Positions 26,918 through 37,557 are shown, counted from the first letter of the stretch. The stretch: DNA of 64,000 nt from Neobacillus sp. PS2-9 (GCF_030915525.1 NZ_CP133269.1:2515001-2579000); one strand, 5' to 3'. Made by a program: numbers and translations. Notes: generated by a model from the sequence alone, not told the origin.

Positions 26918-29356
26918 TTATTCACTTGGATTTTGAGTAGCTTCCTCTTTCCAAACGTTACTAACCTTACCGTTGTCACCCTCATCAAGGATAAACGAAC
27001 CGTTTGAGTAACGGTCACTAAAACGAATATCTTCGGCTTTAAAGGTTTCTATATAGCCTTTTTCTGTTTGAATAAAAATAAGGTCCAGGTCATTACCTAC
27101 AACGAAGCCAATGACTCGATGTGGGTTCGATTTAAGCTCTCTTAAAATGATTACACCACGTTTAGCACGAGAAGATTTTTCAAACTCTTTTAATTTCATC
27201 CTCTTTACAGAGCCACGCTGCGTTGCAATGACAATGCTTTCCTTGCTGTCAGGAGTAATCAGTTTACCGCCAACAACAAAGTCGCCATCCTTTAAATTGA
27301 TGCCTTTTACTCCAGCTGCCCGTTGACCAACAATACTAATTTCTTCCTCATGGAACCATAGGGCATACCCGAAATTGGTAATCATGAATACTTCTTTCGT
27401 TCCATCGGTTAAGTGAACGTCAATCACTTGGTCATCATCTTTAAGATTTACAGCAACAAGCGGCTTGGAATATCGCTGTGCTTTATATGCTTTAAGCTCA
27501 GTTTTCTTTACCATTCCGTTTTTGGTAACAAACACTATGAAGGCTTCCGTTTCAAAATCCTTAATCGGAAGGGCTTTGATAATTTCCTCGTCACGTTCAA
27601 TTGGAATAATATTGGCCACATGCTGTCCAAGATCCTTCCAGCGGATATCAGGCAGTTCATGAACAGGGCAGAATAAGTAATTCCCCTTGTTCGTGAAGAG
27701 GAGAAGGACATCCTTTGTATTCATGTCGAGCTGTGCAAATAATCGGTCGGAATCCTTCATTGCTAAATCTTGTCCATTGGAAGCGGCGTACGAACGCTGA
27801 CTTGTCCGCTTTACATACCCTTCCTTTGTGACGGTAACAATAACATCTTCACTTGGTACAGTTACTTCTAGATTTATTTTCAATTCTTCGATTTCCGCTT
27901 CAATTTTGGAGCGTCGTTCATCAGCAAAGCGCTTTTTTACATCTTTTAACTCTTTTTTAATGACAGAGAAAAGCTTTTTCTCACTTGCTAAGATGCTAGT
28001 AAGCTCTTCGATTTTCTTGGCCAATTCTTCTGCTTCCTGTCTTAAAGCAGTAATATCTGTATTTGTTAAGCGATAAAGCTGTAAAGAAACGATAGCTTCT
28101 GCCTGTAGCTCGGTAAACGCATATTTCGCAATTAAATTGTCCTTAGCATCGCGTTTATCCTTCGATGAACGGATCGTTGCAATAACCTCATCAAGGATGG
28201 ATAATGCCTTCATTAATCCTTCAACGATGTGCTGGCGTTCCTTTGCCTTGTTTAGTTCAAATTGGGTTCTTTTTGTAACCACTTCTTTTTGATGTTCGAT
28301 ATAAGCATCTAGTAGCTCTCGAAGACCCATTAATTTTGGTCGTTTTTTATGAATAGCAACCATATTAAAGTTGTAGGTTACTTGAAGATCACTATTTTTA
28401 TATAAATAGTTTAAAACACCTTCTGCATCGGCATCTTTTTTCAATTCAATAACGATTCGCATGCCTGTACGGTCTGTCTCATCCCGAACCTCAGACATTC
28501 CTTCGACTTTCCGATCAAGGCGGAATTCATCCATTTTTTTGACAAGGTTAGCCTTATTGATCTCGTAAGGAATTTCAGTGATCACAATTTGCTGCTTACC
28601 ACCGCGAACTTCCTCAATTTCGGCCTTTCCTCGAACGATAATTTTGCCTTTACCAGTTTCATAGGCTTTTTTAATCCCATCTATTCCTTGAATAATCCCA
28701 CCCGTTGGAAAGTCGGGGCCTTTGACAATCGTCATGAGCTCATCGACTGAAACATCAGGTTGTTCCATTCTCATGATTACCCCATCAATGATTTCCCCAA
28801 GATGGTGCGGTGGAATATCCGTTGCATATCCTGCAGAGATCCCGGTAGACCCGTTAACAAGGAGGTTTGGAAACATCGCAGGTAAAACAGTTGGTTCCTT
28901 TGAAGTATCATCAAAGTTGGGAATAAATTCTACAGTTTGCTTCTCTATATCACGTAACAGTTCAGCAGCAATAGCCGAGAGGCGAGCTTCTGTGTAACGC
29001 ATTGCAGCAGGCGGGTCACCGTCTACACTACCGTTATTTCCATGCATTTGGACAAGAACGTTTCTAACCTTCCAGTCCTGACTCATCCGGACCATTGCTT
29101 CATACACGGAAGAATCACCATGCGGATGGTAGTTACCAATTACGTTACCGACTGTTTTTGCTGATTTACGAAAGCCCTTATCGAATGTATTTCCTTCCAC
29201 GTGCATAGCATAAAGAATTCTTCGTTGTACGGGCTTTAGACCGTCCCTGGCATCTGGCAGGGCACGCTCCTGAATTATATATTTACTATATCTACCAAAA
29301 CGATCGCCAAGTACATCTTCTAGAGGTAAGTCACGGAATTTTTCTGTAGCGCTCAT
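26918..29356 (-). CDS. parC: DNA topoisomerase IV subunit A
   Basis: An 812-residue type IIA topoisomerase A subunit. The N-terminal breakage-reunion domain has the active-site Tyr in [11 protein letters not shown] and the quinolone-region segment [18 protein letters not shown]. The C-terminal beta-pinwheel lacks a canonical GyrA box, which supports ParC over GyrA. Topo IV decatenates daughter chromosomes. It overlaps parE by 4 bp. The quinolone region carries Ser at HGDSS and Glu/Ala at YEAM, so no obvious resistance change is seen. Confidence 0.97.
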   Translation of the reverse strand: MSATEKFRDLPLEDVLGDRFGRYSKYIIQERALPDARDGLKPVQRRILYAMHVEGNTFDKGFRKSAKTVGNVIGNYHPHGDSSVYEAMVRMSQDWKVRNVLVQMHGNNGSVDGDPPAAMRYTEARLSAIAAELLRDIEKQTVEFIPNFDDTSKEPTVLPAMFPNLLVNGSTGISAGYATDIPPHHLGEIIDGVIMRMEQPDVSVDELMTIVKGPDFPTGGIIQGIDGIKKAYETGKGKIIVRGKAEIEEVRGGKQQIVITEIPYEINKANLVKKMDEFRLDRKVEGMSEVRDETDRTGMRIVIELKKDADAEGVLNYLYKNSDLQVTYNFNMVAIHKKRPKLMGLRELLDAYIEHQKEVVTKRTQFELNKAKERQHIVEGLMKALSILDEVIATIRSSKDKRDAKDNLIAKYAFTELQAEAIVSLQLYRLTNTDITALRQEAEELAKKIEELTSILASEKKLFSVIKKELKDVKKRFADERRSKIEAEIEELKINLEVTVPSEDVIVTVTKEGYVKRTSQRSYAASNGQDLAMKDSDRLFAQLDMNTKDVLLLFTNKGNYLFCPVHELPDIRWKDLGQHVANIIPIERDEEIIKALPIKDFETEAFIVFVTKNGMVKKTELKAYKAQRYSKPLVAVNLKDDDQVIDVHLTDGTKEVFMITNFGYALWFHEEEISIVGQRAAGVKGINLKDGDFVVGGKLITPDSKESIVIATQRGSVKRMKLKEFEKSSRAKRGVIILRELKSNPHRVIGFVVGNDLDLIFIQTEKGYIETFKAEDIRFSDRYSNGSFILDEGDNGKVSNVWKEEATQNPSE

Positions 29357-31332
29357 CCTTCAGAACCCTCCTCAGAGACCGTAATATTTTCATTTTCCAA
29401 TATCGTGTCATCCTCTTCTAAACCAAATGCCACATTACTTTCAATCCATTTACGTCGCGGTTCTACCTTATCGCCCATAAGTGTGGTTACACGGCGTTCC
29501 GCTCTTGCAGCATCATCAATTCTCACTCGAATCAGCGTTCTAGTTTCAGGATCCATGGTTGTTTCCCATAGCTGATCCGCATTCATTTCTCCGAGACCTT
29601 TATAACGTTGAATAATATAGCCTCTGCCAATCTTTTTCATGGCATCCTGAAGCTCATCTTCATTCCAGGCATATTCAATGATTTCTTTTTTACCCGTGCC
29701 TTTACTCACTTTATACAGTGGAGGAAGGGCAATAAATACTTTTCCTGCTTCTAGCAATGGCTTCATATAACGATAAAAGAAAGTAAGCAACAAAACCTGA
29801 ATATGAGCTCCATCTGTATCAGCATCTGTCATGATAACGACTTTATCGTAATTGATATCCTCTACATTGAAATCTGAACCAACACCGCCGCCGATTGCAT
29901 GAATGATGGTATTAATTTCTTCGTTTTTAAAAATATCAGCGAGCTTTGCTTTTTCCGTGTTAATAACTTTACCCCGAAGTGGCAGTACCGCCTGAAAACG
30001 ACGGTCACGACCTTGCTTAGCTGATCCACCCGCAGAGTCACCCTCAACCAGATAAAGCTCGTTCCTTTGCGGATTTCTTGATTGTGCCGGAGTCAGTTTC
30101 CCTGACAAGACTGCTTCAGACCGTTTCTTTTTCTTTCCACTTCTTGCATCTTCACGAGCTTTTCTAGCTGCCTCCCGTGCCTGGTATGCTTTGATAGATT
30201 TTCTAATGAGTAAAGAACTAATATCAGGATTTTCTTCAAGGAAATAAGTGAGATGCTCAGATACAACTGCATCAACCGATGATCTTGCTTCACTAGTACC
30301 TAATTTCCCTTTCGTTTGTCCTTCAAACTGGAGCAATTGTTCAGGGATTCTAACAGAAATAATTGCCGCTAACCCTTCACGAATATCTGCACCATCAAGG
30401 TTTTTGTCTTTTTCCTTTAAAAGCGATACTTTTCTAGCATAATCATTGAAAACACGGGTCATTGCTGTTTTGGAACCAGCTTCGTGTGTACCGCCATCCT
30501 TCGTGCGAACATTGTTTACAAACGAAAGGACATTTTCGGAATAGCCATCATTAAACTGAAAAGCAAATTCTACTTCAATTCCATTTTGTGTTCCTTCAAA
30601 GCTGACAACATGGTGGAGAGTATCCTTCTCTTCGTTTAGGTATTCAACAAATGCTTCAATACCATTTTCAAAGTGAAACACTTCGTGAAATCCGTTTCTA
30701 TCGTCATTAATTTCGATTTTCAGTCCTTTTAGCAAGAAGGCTGATTCTCTTAACCTCTCACATAAAGTTTCAAAATTATACGTTGTGGTTGAAAAAATAG
30801 ATGGGTCCGGCTTAAAGTGAATCGTTGTTCCTGTCTGATTCGTTTTACCGATTTTTTCAAGTGTGGTTACAGGCTTACCGCCATTTTCGAACCTCTGCTC
30901 ATAAATAAATCCGTCCCTTTTAATGGTAACGGTTAACCACTCTGATAATGCATTTACAACAGATGCACCAACACCGTGTAAACCACCGCTCGTCTTATAA
31001 CCGCCTTGGCCGAACTTACCGCCGGCATGAAGGACCGTTAATATAACCTCAGGTGTAGGTATCCCCATTTTGTGCATTCCTGTAGGCATTCCACGTCCTC
31101 TATCAATAACACTTATGGAATTATCTTTGTGTATTTTTACAATAATGTGATCACCAAAGCCAGCTAGCACTTCATCGACAGAGTTATCCACGATCTCATA
31201 CACAAGATGGTGCAGTCCTCGTGTATCCGTACTGCCAATGTACATTCCCGGGCGCTTTCTGACGGCTTCTAACCCTTCAAGCACCTGTATGGCATCATCA
31301 TTATAATCAAAAGCTTGCTGAGTTCTTGCCAC
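29353..31332 (-). CDS. parE: DNA topoisomerase IV subunit B
   Basis: A 659-residue GHKL ATPase subunit. Motifs: [14 protein letters not shown] (ATP-binding Asn), [26 protein letters not shown], the [26 protein letters not shown] and [14 protein letters not shown] 31332 is chosen because AAAGGGG lies just upstream and the protein then begins [13 protein letters not shown]; the frame extends to 31404 without a ribosome binding site. It is followed by parC in one operon. Confidence 0.97.
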   Translation of the reverse strand: MARTQQAFDYNDDAIQVLEGLEAVRKRPGMYIGSTDTRGLHHLVYEIVDNSVDEVLAGFGDHIIVKIHKDNSISVIDRGRGMPTGMHKMGIPTPEVILTVLHAGGKFGQGGYKTSGGLHGVGASVVNALSEWLTVTIKRDGFIYEQRFENGGKPVTTLEKIGKTNQTGTTIHFKPDPSIFSTTTYNFETLCERLRESAFLLKGLKIEINDDRNGFHEVFHFENGIEAFVEYLNEEKDTLHHVVSFEGTQNGIEVEFAFQFNDGYSENVLSFVNNVRTKDGGTHEAGSKTAMTRVFNDYARKVSLLKEKDKNLDGADIREGLAAIISVRIPEQLLQFEGQTKGKLGTSEARSSVDAVVSEHLTYFLEENPDISSLLIRKSIKAYQAREAARKAREDARSGKKKKRSEAVLSGKLTPAQSRNPQRNELYLVEGDSAGGSAKQGRDRRFQAVLPLRGKVINTEKAKLADIFKNEEINTIIHAIGGGVGSDFNVEDINYDKVVIMTDADTDGAHIQVLLLTFFYRYMKPLLEAGKVFIALPPLYKVSKGTGKKEIIEYAWNEDELQDAMKKIGRGYIIQRYKGLGEMNADQLWETTMDPETRTLIRVRIDDAARAERRVTTLMGDKVEPRRKWIESNVAFGLEEDDTILENENITVSEEGSEG

Positions 31333-31592
31333 TAAAATACCCCTTTCATACCCTACAAAAAGAAAAAACCTTCTAATTGCTTTATAAACTTTCAATTTAA
31401 TCATTCGCTCAAATGAGTCATTAATCCTTTAAAAAATGAAATAGAACCCATGTTTGCCACTATTTATTTTATCACATGTTCTTGTGACGTCTATGCTTAA
31501 TTGTAGCGATTTATTCAGATTTGGCAAATACGTAATTTGAAACAACATATTTTTGACATATCATCTTCCTCACTTTTTGCTTAAAAAAATAG

Positions 31593-31622
31593 AAAAAACT
31601 GCTAATGATTAGCAGTTTTTTT
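31593..31622 (-). terminator. Terminator of the CoA-binding protein gene
   Basis: AAAAACTGCTAATGATTAGCAGTTTTT inverted repeat with a T-tract. Confidence 0.88.
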
Positions 31623-31627
31623 GAACA

Positions 31628-32047
31628 TTATTTTGTTAAAGCGTGCTCGACTTTAATGCAACGGTCCATAACAACCGTATATCCCTTTTCTTTAAGGAAT
31701 GAATAGGCTTCTTCATTGATAAGACCAAGCTGGGCCCAAAAGATATCTGCATCAATATCAGCAAATTCCTTTGCAACATCAAATAACTGTTCAGAACGAC
31801 GGAATACGTTTACGATATCAATATGTCCTTCGATATCCTTTAGTGATGCGACGGCTTTTACACCGAGTACTTCCCCATCAATGGTAGGATTTACGGGAAT
31901 AATTTCGTAGCCTGCCTTTTGCATGGCTGCAGAAACCTGATAGGAGGTACGTTCAGGGTTATTGCTTAAACCTACAACAGCAATTCTTTTTGCTTTTTTT
32001 AAAATTGCCCCTAGTTCTTCGCGACTTGGGATTTCAACTGTCATCAT
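31628..32047 (-). CDS. CoA-binding-domain protein (YneT-like)
   Basis: A 139-residue single-domain Rossmann protein of the CoA-binding (YccU/YneT) family. Motifs: IAVVGLSNNPERTSYQVS (nucleotide loop), YEIIPVNPTIDGEVLG and FWAQLGLINEEA. The position next to parE matches yneT in B. subtilis. The physiological role is not known for the family. ATG 32047 follows AGGAG; the GTG two codons earlier lies in the ribosome binding site. Confidence 0.88.
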   Translation of the reverse strand: MMTVEIPSREELGAILKKAKRIAVVGLSNNPERTSYQVSAAMQKAGYEIIPVNPTIDGEVLGVKAVASLKDIEGHIDIVNVFRRSEQLFDVAKEFADIDADIFWAQLGLINEEAYSFLKEKGYTVVMDRCIKVEHALTK

Positions 32048-32120
32048 ACTCACTCCTAGCCTTTTTCTTTTATTTTACCGTTATCGTTGTAAAAAACATA
32101 ATTTAACGCTTTCAAATTTT

Positions 32121-32147
32121 AAAAAAGCCCCTGCTTTAATCAGGAGC
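32121..32147 (-). terminator. Terminator of the histidine kinase/GGDEF operon
   Basis: On the minus strand, GCTCCTG...CAGGGGC is followed by six T residues. Confidence 0.75.
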
Positions 32148-32160
32148 TAACGAGAATTAT

Positions 32161-33090
32161 TTATACGGAAACAACCTCTGGTTCCGTTGAAACAGCACAC
32201 CTTGGCAGTGCAATGTGGAATTTGGCGCCATCGCTTGTATTTTCAACAGAAATTCGACCATCCATTTTCTCAAGGATCATTTTTGCTATATAATGGTCCA
32301 ATCCGGATCCATCAGAACGGGTGGAGAAATACGGGTCAAATATCTTCTGAATATGAGCGGGCTCGATACCACCTGAATTTAAAAAGACCTCTACAATTAC
32401 GCGTTCTTTTGATTCCTCTAATTTGATAACCATTTTGCGTTTTTTTATATTTTTATCCACAAAGGTATCTCGAAAGATTGAAAATAGAATGACCATGACC
32501 TGGCTAAATTCATTTGGATAACCATATCCGATATGTTGCCCCCTATATTCAAATGACACCTGGATATTATGATTTTTAAGGCTTGAGGAAAACATAATTA
32601 ATGCATCCTCAATCAAATCTCCCACAGAGAAGTAGCTTTTTTCGGTATTTAGCTGGTAAAACTTCCGTAAATCGTTCACAATACCGGACATTACATTTAT
32701 TTGAGCCAAACCTTCCACTGTAAAGCGGTCAATATACTGATCATCAATTTCATTAAATTCACGTGCTTCTCTAACATCCTGAATTAATAGTGATAGACTA
32801 TTTAGGGGGTGAAGCCATTGTTGCCCCATGCTCGAAATCATTTCACCTATTGCTGCAAATCTAGAATGTCGGATTAATAGAAGATCTTTTTGCCTGTTTT
32901 TTTCAAGTTCTTCCTGTATGCGTATTTCAAATTTTTGATTCCTCAAGTTATACTTTTCTGTTAAATCTTGATAATTACTTTCACTTGTTTTTAGCTGATT
33001 CATTAACTTACGAATCTTAATAAAACACATGAACAATATTACCACCATTAAAGAAATGGTTAGAGATAGTGTTATATACAAAAATAACAA
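32161..33090 (-). CDS. Degenerate membrane histidine kinase (probable pseudokinase)
   Basis: A 309-residue protein with one N-terminal transmembrane helix (residues 3-24), a coiled coil (about 30-70), then a kinase-like core. The DHp segment is GEMISSMGQQWLHPLNSLSL, where relatives have a phosphoacceptor His in (A)HQWRQPL; that His is Gln here. The N-box (QVMVILFSIFRDTF) lacks both Asn, and the G1 box is VFLNSGGI where DxGxG is usual. The G2 region GSGLDHYIAKMILE is partly kept. It lies 12 bp downstream of a GGDEF response-regulator gene. It probably binds rather than transfers phosphate. Confidence 0.8.
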   Translation of the reverse strand: MLFLYITLSLTISLMVVILFMCFIKIRKLMNQLKTSESNYQDLTEKYNLRNQKFEIRIQEELEKNRQKDLLLIRHSRFAAIGEMISSMGQQWLHPLNSLSLLIQDVREAREFNEIDDQYIDRFTVEGLAQINVMSGIVNDLRKFYQLNTEKSYFSVGDLIEDALIMFSSSLKNHNIQVSFEYRGQHIGYGYPNEFSQVMVILFSIFRDTFVDKNIKKRKMVIKLEESKERVIVEVFLNSGGIEPAHIQKIFDPYFSTRSDGSGLDHYIAKMILEKMDGRISVENTSDGAKFHIALPRCAVSTEPEVVSV

Positions 33091-33102
33091 TTGGACACCT
33101 TC

Positions 33103-34023
33103 TTAATGAGCTTTTCTGAACAATGTTACACGATTACGTCCATTCTTTTTTGACTCATGGAGAGCGATCTCTGCGTCGTTTAGTAGTTCTACCTTTGATT
33201 TACAGTTTAAATATTCAGTAACACCAAAGCTACATGTCACCTTACCAATACTTTTAAAATCAAAGGTCCCAATTAAAAAACGAAGGGACTCTGCAATATC
33301 AACAGCATCATCTGCTTTCGTATTCGGGAGCAAAAGGAAGAATTCATCAGTTCTCCCATGACCTAAAATATCCTTTTCTCTAATTCTCTGTTGGATAATG
33401 GTTGAAATGGTAGTTAACACTTCCTCACCTGCATTCTTGCCAAAACAATCAATAATCTTTTGAAAGAAGTCGATTTCCATTTTAATAATAGACAAAGGGT
33501 ACGTACCTTGTTTGGTACGTTTTACTTCATTTATCAGATATTCATGGAACTTCACACGATCTATACTATTTGGGAAGTAATCGATGGCAGCTACTTTGCA
33601 TTTAATTTCATTTTCCAATTGAATTTGGTTCACAGATGATTGTATGGCTTGAAAGAAATAATCTAAATTTATGGGCTTTAGGATGATATGATTCGAGTAA
33701 CCCTTAATCATGTGAATAAAGATATCATTATCATCATGGTTAGTTGTTAGAATTACTTGTACTTTATCATTCATTTCTCTTATTCTTTGCACCATTTCTA
33801 ACTGACTTATCTGATCCATTGTCATATCAACGATGATAATGTCTGGTTTAAATTGCTGATAGAGCTTTATACCTTCCACACTGTTACTAGCAACAAAAAG
33901 CGTAGTAAAACGGCGCTTAAGAATACGAAAAAGCTTCTCACGAGAAAATTTTTCTTCTTCAACTAACAACACCTTAATATCAGGATATTGATAGGTTAAA
34001 TATTGTGGGATATTTCTTGCCAT
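33103..34023 (-). CDS. Response regulator with degenerate GGDEF domain
   Basis: A 306-residue protein. The N-terminal receiver domain is intact by motif: EEEKFSRE acidic pocket, phosphoacceptor Asp in IIIVDMTM, and the switch Thr/Lys region (LTTNHDD, ILKPI). The C-terminal GGDEF-like domain runs from about residue 165; the signature is RTDEF in place of GGDEF, so diguanylate cyclase activity is unlikely. It may act as a c-di-GMP or GTP sensor or as a scaffold. It is the first gene of a two-gene operon with the degenerate kinase. Confidence 0.85.
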   Translation of the reverse strand: MARNIPQYLTYQYPDIKVLLVEEEKFSREKLFRILKRRFTTLFVASNSVEGIKLYQQFKPDIIIVDMTMDQISQLEMVQRIREMNDKVQVILTTNHDDNDIFIHMIKGYSNHIILKPINLDYFFQAIQSSVNQIQLENEIKCKVAAIDYFPNSIDRVKFHEYLINEVKRTKQGTYPLSIIKMEIDFFQKIIDCFGKNAGEEVLTTISTIIQQRIREKDILGHGRTDEFFLLLPNTKADDAVDIAESLRFLIGTFDFKSIGKVTCSFGVTEYLNCKSKVELLNDAEIALHESKKNGRNRVTLFRKAH

Positions 34024-34250
34024 ATGATGATCACCTCTTTCTTCTTTTAATGAGAGTTATGTAAGAAAACCGACCCATTTGTTTGTTTGAAATCGGCCGG
34101 TTTTTGCTTGTTTATCTGATTTTATCTAAATTATATGGTCTCTATACATTGCTTTCAACGAGTTAACAAATGGTTTGATAATTCTTCATATTTTTGTAAT
34201 AAAATTGACTCTAATTGTTCTTAGTTACTTTGAAAAAAGCGTATATTGCA

Positions 34251-34290
34251 AAAAAAATAATCAAAGGAGTGCCCCCCTTTGATTATTTTT
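34251..34290 (-). terminator. Terminator overlapping the GH18 gene end
   Basis: AATAATCAAAGG and CCTTTGATTATT form a 12-bp stem that overlaps the stop codon; the minus strand continues with a run of T residues. Confidence 0.88.
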
Positions 34291-36022
34291 GCGTCACTGA
34301 TCGATCAGCTAATAGATTTAATGCTGTCCAAGCGGTTTGATCCCCAAATAATCGGGACCATGTACCAATCCCAGCGAGTTCATATTTAATCGCCAGCTCC
34401 GCTCGTTTATTCAATGAAAATTGATCCTCAATCCATATTTTATAGGTTGCTTTTTCATCTGCTGCATAAAATTCTGCGTAGTTTTGGCCGCTTTCTTCAT
34501 CATATTTTGGCTGTAGACCTTTTTCACTCAGCCACGCTTTCACTTTATCCATTGCTAGGGCCTTTGCCGTTATTTCAACTGTACCATCTGCATTCATTTG
34601 TTCCTTCCAGAGTCTTGCATATAAGGGAACGCCAAGAATTAATTTTTCCTTTGGCACTTCTGTCAGAAGTCTTTCAAGGTTTCGTTCCACCCATGGCAAA
34701 CTTGCCACACTCCCTGATCCTGAAGAGGCATTGGTATGCTCATCATAGGCCATTACAATAAGGTAGTCGACAATTTCGGCTAGTTGTGGTCTTTCATAAA
34801 ATGAAGACCAGTTGTTGTCAGCACCCGCTGAGAAGGTAATATCCATCGAAATGACAAGGCCTGCTTCGTGCAGGTATGGCGCTGCCTCTCTCATAAATTG
34901 AGTAACTAATGGTCCATCCTCAGGATTAACATTTTCAATATCAAAGTTCATCCCTTGAAGATGATACATCTGACTAAAGTGAAGCAGTTGCCGGATAATC
35001 GCTGATCTTGTATCAAAATCTTTGAATGCTTCGTGGGTCAATTGAGGATCAAAAGAATTTGAAAACACACCCCAAACTTGATATCCCTTTCCTTGTGCCC
35101 ATTTACTATAATCAAGTGAGGCAAGGTTTTTAACTGCTCCATCATTGCTAGCAAGGGAGAACCATGTAGGTGAAATAACATTTAATCCTGTCATTTCGGG
35201 TATTTTTGACATGTCCGGATTCTTGGTATAGACGGCCTCCCAGGTTAACTGAATGGGTCCATTTATTTTGGGTATTTGAAATGTTTTCCGCTCGTGCTTT
35301 ATGGATATCTTTACGTGATCCTCTTTAGAGACATACTCTTTTTTTATATAGCCGCTAACACCGTTTGCTTTCCTAACTAAATAATAATCGTCTTTTTCAC
35401 CCTCGATGATAATCTCTTCTTTCGATTTCATGCCAGCGACATATGGTGACTGCCAGGTGGGCTTTGTGCGAAGTCTAAGCTTCTCTTTATTAATTTCCTT
35501 GTCTTTTAATCTACCATTCTCGTATTGATCACCATCCTGTTGAATCCATATCGCATCACTATCTGGTAATGTTTTATATTGAAGAGGGTAAAAAGATAAG
35601 ATTGAATCAAGCGCAATATACAGTTCTCCATTCTTTGCAAGAATGGGAGACAGCTGTAAGTTTACTGGCTTTTGATTCACATAATAACTTAACGAATCTG
35701 TTGGCATTTGTACAACTTTATCTGTCGTAGTGATAACAACGGATTTTGATTTCTCATCATAATGGATCGTGCCATCAATACTTTTTTTCACAAATGAAAG
35801 TGGTACAAACAAAGTGTTTCTCTCAATAATAGCATTTCCTTGTTGCTTTCCCATGAAAAGGATGGGATGCTGGCCTTGAAAATAGGTCTTTTTCTCTGTG
35901 GATGCAAATGGATAAAGTATCAGAAAAATAGAAGAGATAATAAGTAAGATAGCACTTATTAATCCTCCAATTATCCATTTAGTTGATAGTTTATTATTTT
36001 TTGTATATTCTAGACGTGCCAT
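34283..36022 (-). CDS. GH18-family hydrolase with copper-amine-oxidase-N and SH3 domains
   Basis: A 579-residue protein. Order: transmembrane anchor (about 16-38), a copper-amine-oxidase N-terminal-like wall domain (about 50-165), a bacterial SH3 domain (about 180-235) and a GH18 barrel to the end. The catalytic strand reads GMNFDIENV near residue 365, with the Glu as proton donor, as in SleL/YaaH-type peptidoglycan glucosaminidases. The layout suggests a surface-attached enzyme acting on N-acetylglucosamine in cell wall or spore cortex. The substrate is inferred. It is divergent from plsY. Confidence 0.88.
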   Translation of the reverse strand: MARLEYTKNNKLSTKWIIGGLISAILLIISSIFLILYPFASTEKKTYFQGQHPILFMGKQQGNAIIERNTLFVPLSFVKKSIDGTIHYDEKSKSVVITTTDKVVQMPTDSLSYYVNQKPVNLQLSPILAKNGELYIALDSILSFYPLQYKTLPDSDAIWIQQDGDQYENGRLKDKEINKEKLRLRTKPTWQSPYVAGMKSKEEIIIEGEKDDYYLVRKANGVSGYIKKEYVSKEDHVKISIKHERKTFQIPKINGPIQLTWEAVYTKNPDMSKIPEMTGLNVISPTWFSLASNDGAVKNLASLDYSKWAQGKGYQVWGVFSNSFDPQLTHEAFKDFDTRSAIIRQLLHFSQMYHLQGMNFDIENVNPEDGPLVTQFMREAAPYLHEAGLVISMDITFSAGADNNWSSFYERPQLAEIVDYLIVMAYDEHTNASSGSGSVASLPWVERNLERLLTEVPKEKLILGVPLYARLWKEQMNADGTVEITAKALAMDKVKAWLSEKGLQPKYDEESGQNYAEFYAADEKATYKIWIEDQFSLNKRAELAIKYELAGIGTWSRLFGDQTAWTALNLLADRSVTQK

Positions 36023-36203
36023 GTTTCCCTTCCTCCTTATTTCTATCCTAAGGTATCTTATTGCAATTGAGAAGGTATTTTTAGAATCTCTTTCGGTCCC
36101 TTCTTCACTAATAATTAAAGTTAATCAAGAAAGCAATAGTGTTTTTTAATCAATACATGGTAAAATAAAAGAACTGGATCTTTTATCGAAGGAGAAATTA
36201 TGA

Positions 36204-36788
36204 ATGGTTCAAATTATATTAGTCTTGATCCTTGCCTATTTGCTAGGCTCAATCCCCTCAGGGTTAATTATCGGTAAAACGTTTTATAAAACCGATATTC
36301 GTCAGCACGGAAGCGGAAATTTAGGAGGGACGAACACTTTTCGAACACTTGGAGTGAAAGCAGGAATTGCCGTTACTCTTGCTGATATTTTGAAAGGGAC
36401 TTTAGCAGCTTCCTTACCCTACCTCTTTCATGTAGACATTAACCCATTACTAGCTGGTGTCTTAGCTGTTATTGGTCACACTTATCCAATTTTTGCGGGA
36501 TTCCGTGGAGGTAAAGCAGTTGCCACTTCAGGAGGAGTTTTACTACTCTGTGCTCCATTTATGTTCATCACAGTTTTGGTTGTCTTTTTTCTCAGTCTGT
36601 ACATAACAAAATATGTTTCGTTATCCTCTATGATTGCAGGTCTCTGTGCAGTCATTTACGCACTGGTCATATGGAATGTCCCGTTACTAATTGCTGTAAC
36701 GTTATTAGCATCATTTGTCATTTACCGCCATCGGGCAAATATTAAGAGGATCATCAATAAGACAGAACCAAAAATTAAATGGCTATAA
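36204..36788 (+). CDS. plsY: Acyl-phosphate:glycerol-3-phosphate acyltransferase
   Basis: A 194-residue membrane enzyme that makes lysophosphatidic acid from acyl phosphate and glycerol 3-phosphate. About five transmembrane helices carry the three PlsY motifs: [26 protein letters not shown] and [19 protein letters not shown]. Length is normal. Position matches yneS (plsY) of B. subtilis. AAGGAG lies 9 nt before the ATG. A long hairpin terminator begins at the stop codon. Confidence 0.97.
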   Translation: MVQIILVLILAYLLGSIPSGLIIGKTFYKTDIRQHGSGNLGGTNTFRTLGVKAGIAVTLADILKGTLAASLPYLFHVDINPLLAGVLAVIGHTYPIFAGFRGGKAVATSGGVLLLCAPFMFITVLVVFFLSLYITKYVSLSSMIAGLCAVIYALVIWNVPLLIAVTLLASFVIYRHRANIKRIINKTEPKIKWL

Positions 36789-36822
36789 AGGAACCGAATC
36801 GGTTCTTTTATAGCCATTTTTC
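36780..36822 (+). terminator. plsY terminator
   Basis: GGCTATAAAGGAACC and GGTTCTTTTATAGCC form an imperfect 15-bp stem followed by ATTTTT. Confidence 0.9.
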
Positions 36823-36913
36823 ATGAAATTGTCGAAATCCCTTCAGTCATATCCCTTTTATTTCCTATAGAATAGAAGTAGGAATAAGCGTCAGTTCATG
36901 GAGGGGGATAAAA

Positions 36914-37090
36914 TTGCAAATTGTTAAACAAGAACTTATTTTTTCAACCGTTGTTTCAGAGAGCACCGATGTAAATGACTTTATTGTCGAGTTTATGAAC
37001 CCTGAGGAAGGAACAGACTGTTCTCCGATAAAAGTTACTAGAAATTTTGAGGAATTACTTCAGTTTCTTGGTGTATTAGAAGAGTCATAA
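36914..37090 (+). CDS. Small hypothetical protein (58 aa)
   Basis: A 58-residue acidic protein (MQIVKQELIFSTVVSE...ELLQFLGVLEES). A strong ribosome binding site, GGAGGGGG, lies 6 nt before the TTG start, which makes it a better candidate than most short ORFs. No motif is recognised. It is convergent with the HesB-like selenoprotein gene, 48 bp away. It could be a small partner of that protein or an independent gene. Confidence 0.6.
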   Translation: MQIVKQELIFSTVVSESTDVNDFIVEFMNPEEGTDCSPIKVTRNFEELLQFLGVLEES

Positions 37091-37138
37091 AGAGTTATTT
37101 TTAGAAATAGGTTGTCTTTTAATGGGCCAGCCTATTTC

Positions 37139-37429
37139 CTACATTCTTAATAGATGGAATTTTTTATTTCCTAATACATCGTCAATATAATCGAGCTTTG
37201 TGTGATCGAAGTAAACAAACTCTTTTTCATGAATAAGGATAGTTAGGTCATCGAACTCAAAAGTAAGATCCCCTTGAATTTTCCGCTCTTCCAGAGACAG
37301 ATTTAATTTTGGTCCACCTCAACCAATTCCCATGCTTAATCGGATATAAAGTATTTCATTCTCCGTCTTTTTGTCTTTGTTTATTGAATCCTGTAATATC
37401 TTATGAGCATTCCCTGTAATACGAAACAT
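37139..37429 (-). CDS. HesB/IscA-like selenoprotein (UGA = Sec37)
   Basis: A 96-residue HesB-like protein that is only seen if the in-frame TGA at 37319-37321 is read as selenocysteine. Context: YIRLSMGIG-U-GGPKLNLSLEE, then GDLTFEFDDLTILIHEKEF and a C-terminus ending HLLRM. U37 falls where HesB/IscA relatives have the conserved Cys before a GG(P) turn; HesB-like selenoproteins are a known bacterial family. Homology-like sequence continues unbroken on both sides of the TGA. An AGGGGCG element precedes ATG 37429, and a SECIS-like hairpin with a bulged U lies 17 nt after the UGA. The organism encodes SelA and SelD nearby. A role in redox or metal-sulphur chemistry is inferred. Confidence 0.9.
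37282..37301 (-). promoter_or_regulatory. Candidate SECIS hairpin of the HesB-like selenoprotein
   Basis: On the minus strand: UCUG, bulged U, CUCU, loop GGA, AGAG, CGGA. It starts 17 nt after the UGA. A bulged U and a G-containing small loop are the features SelB reads in bacterial SECIS elements. Confidence 0.6.
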
Positions 37430-37557
37430 CAGATTCACGCCCCTATCTTCTTATTCTTTGTCCAAATAAAAATTTTAAAAATCATATTAATATATTATAG
37501 TATTATCAAGGAGTACGAAAATAATTTGCCTGAACAAGCTCATACAAGGAGAAATTT

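Noticed and set aside
31333..31404. Longer ParE N-terminus
   Set aside because: No ribosome binding site precedes 31404 and the extra residues do not belong to the family; GTG 31332 has AAAGGGG upstream.
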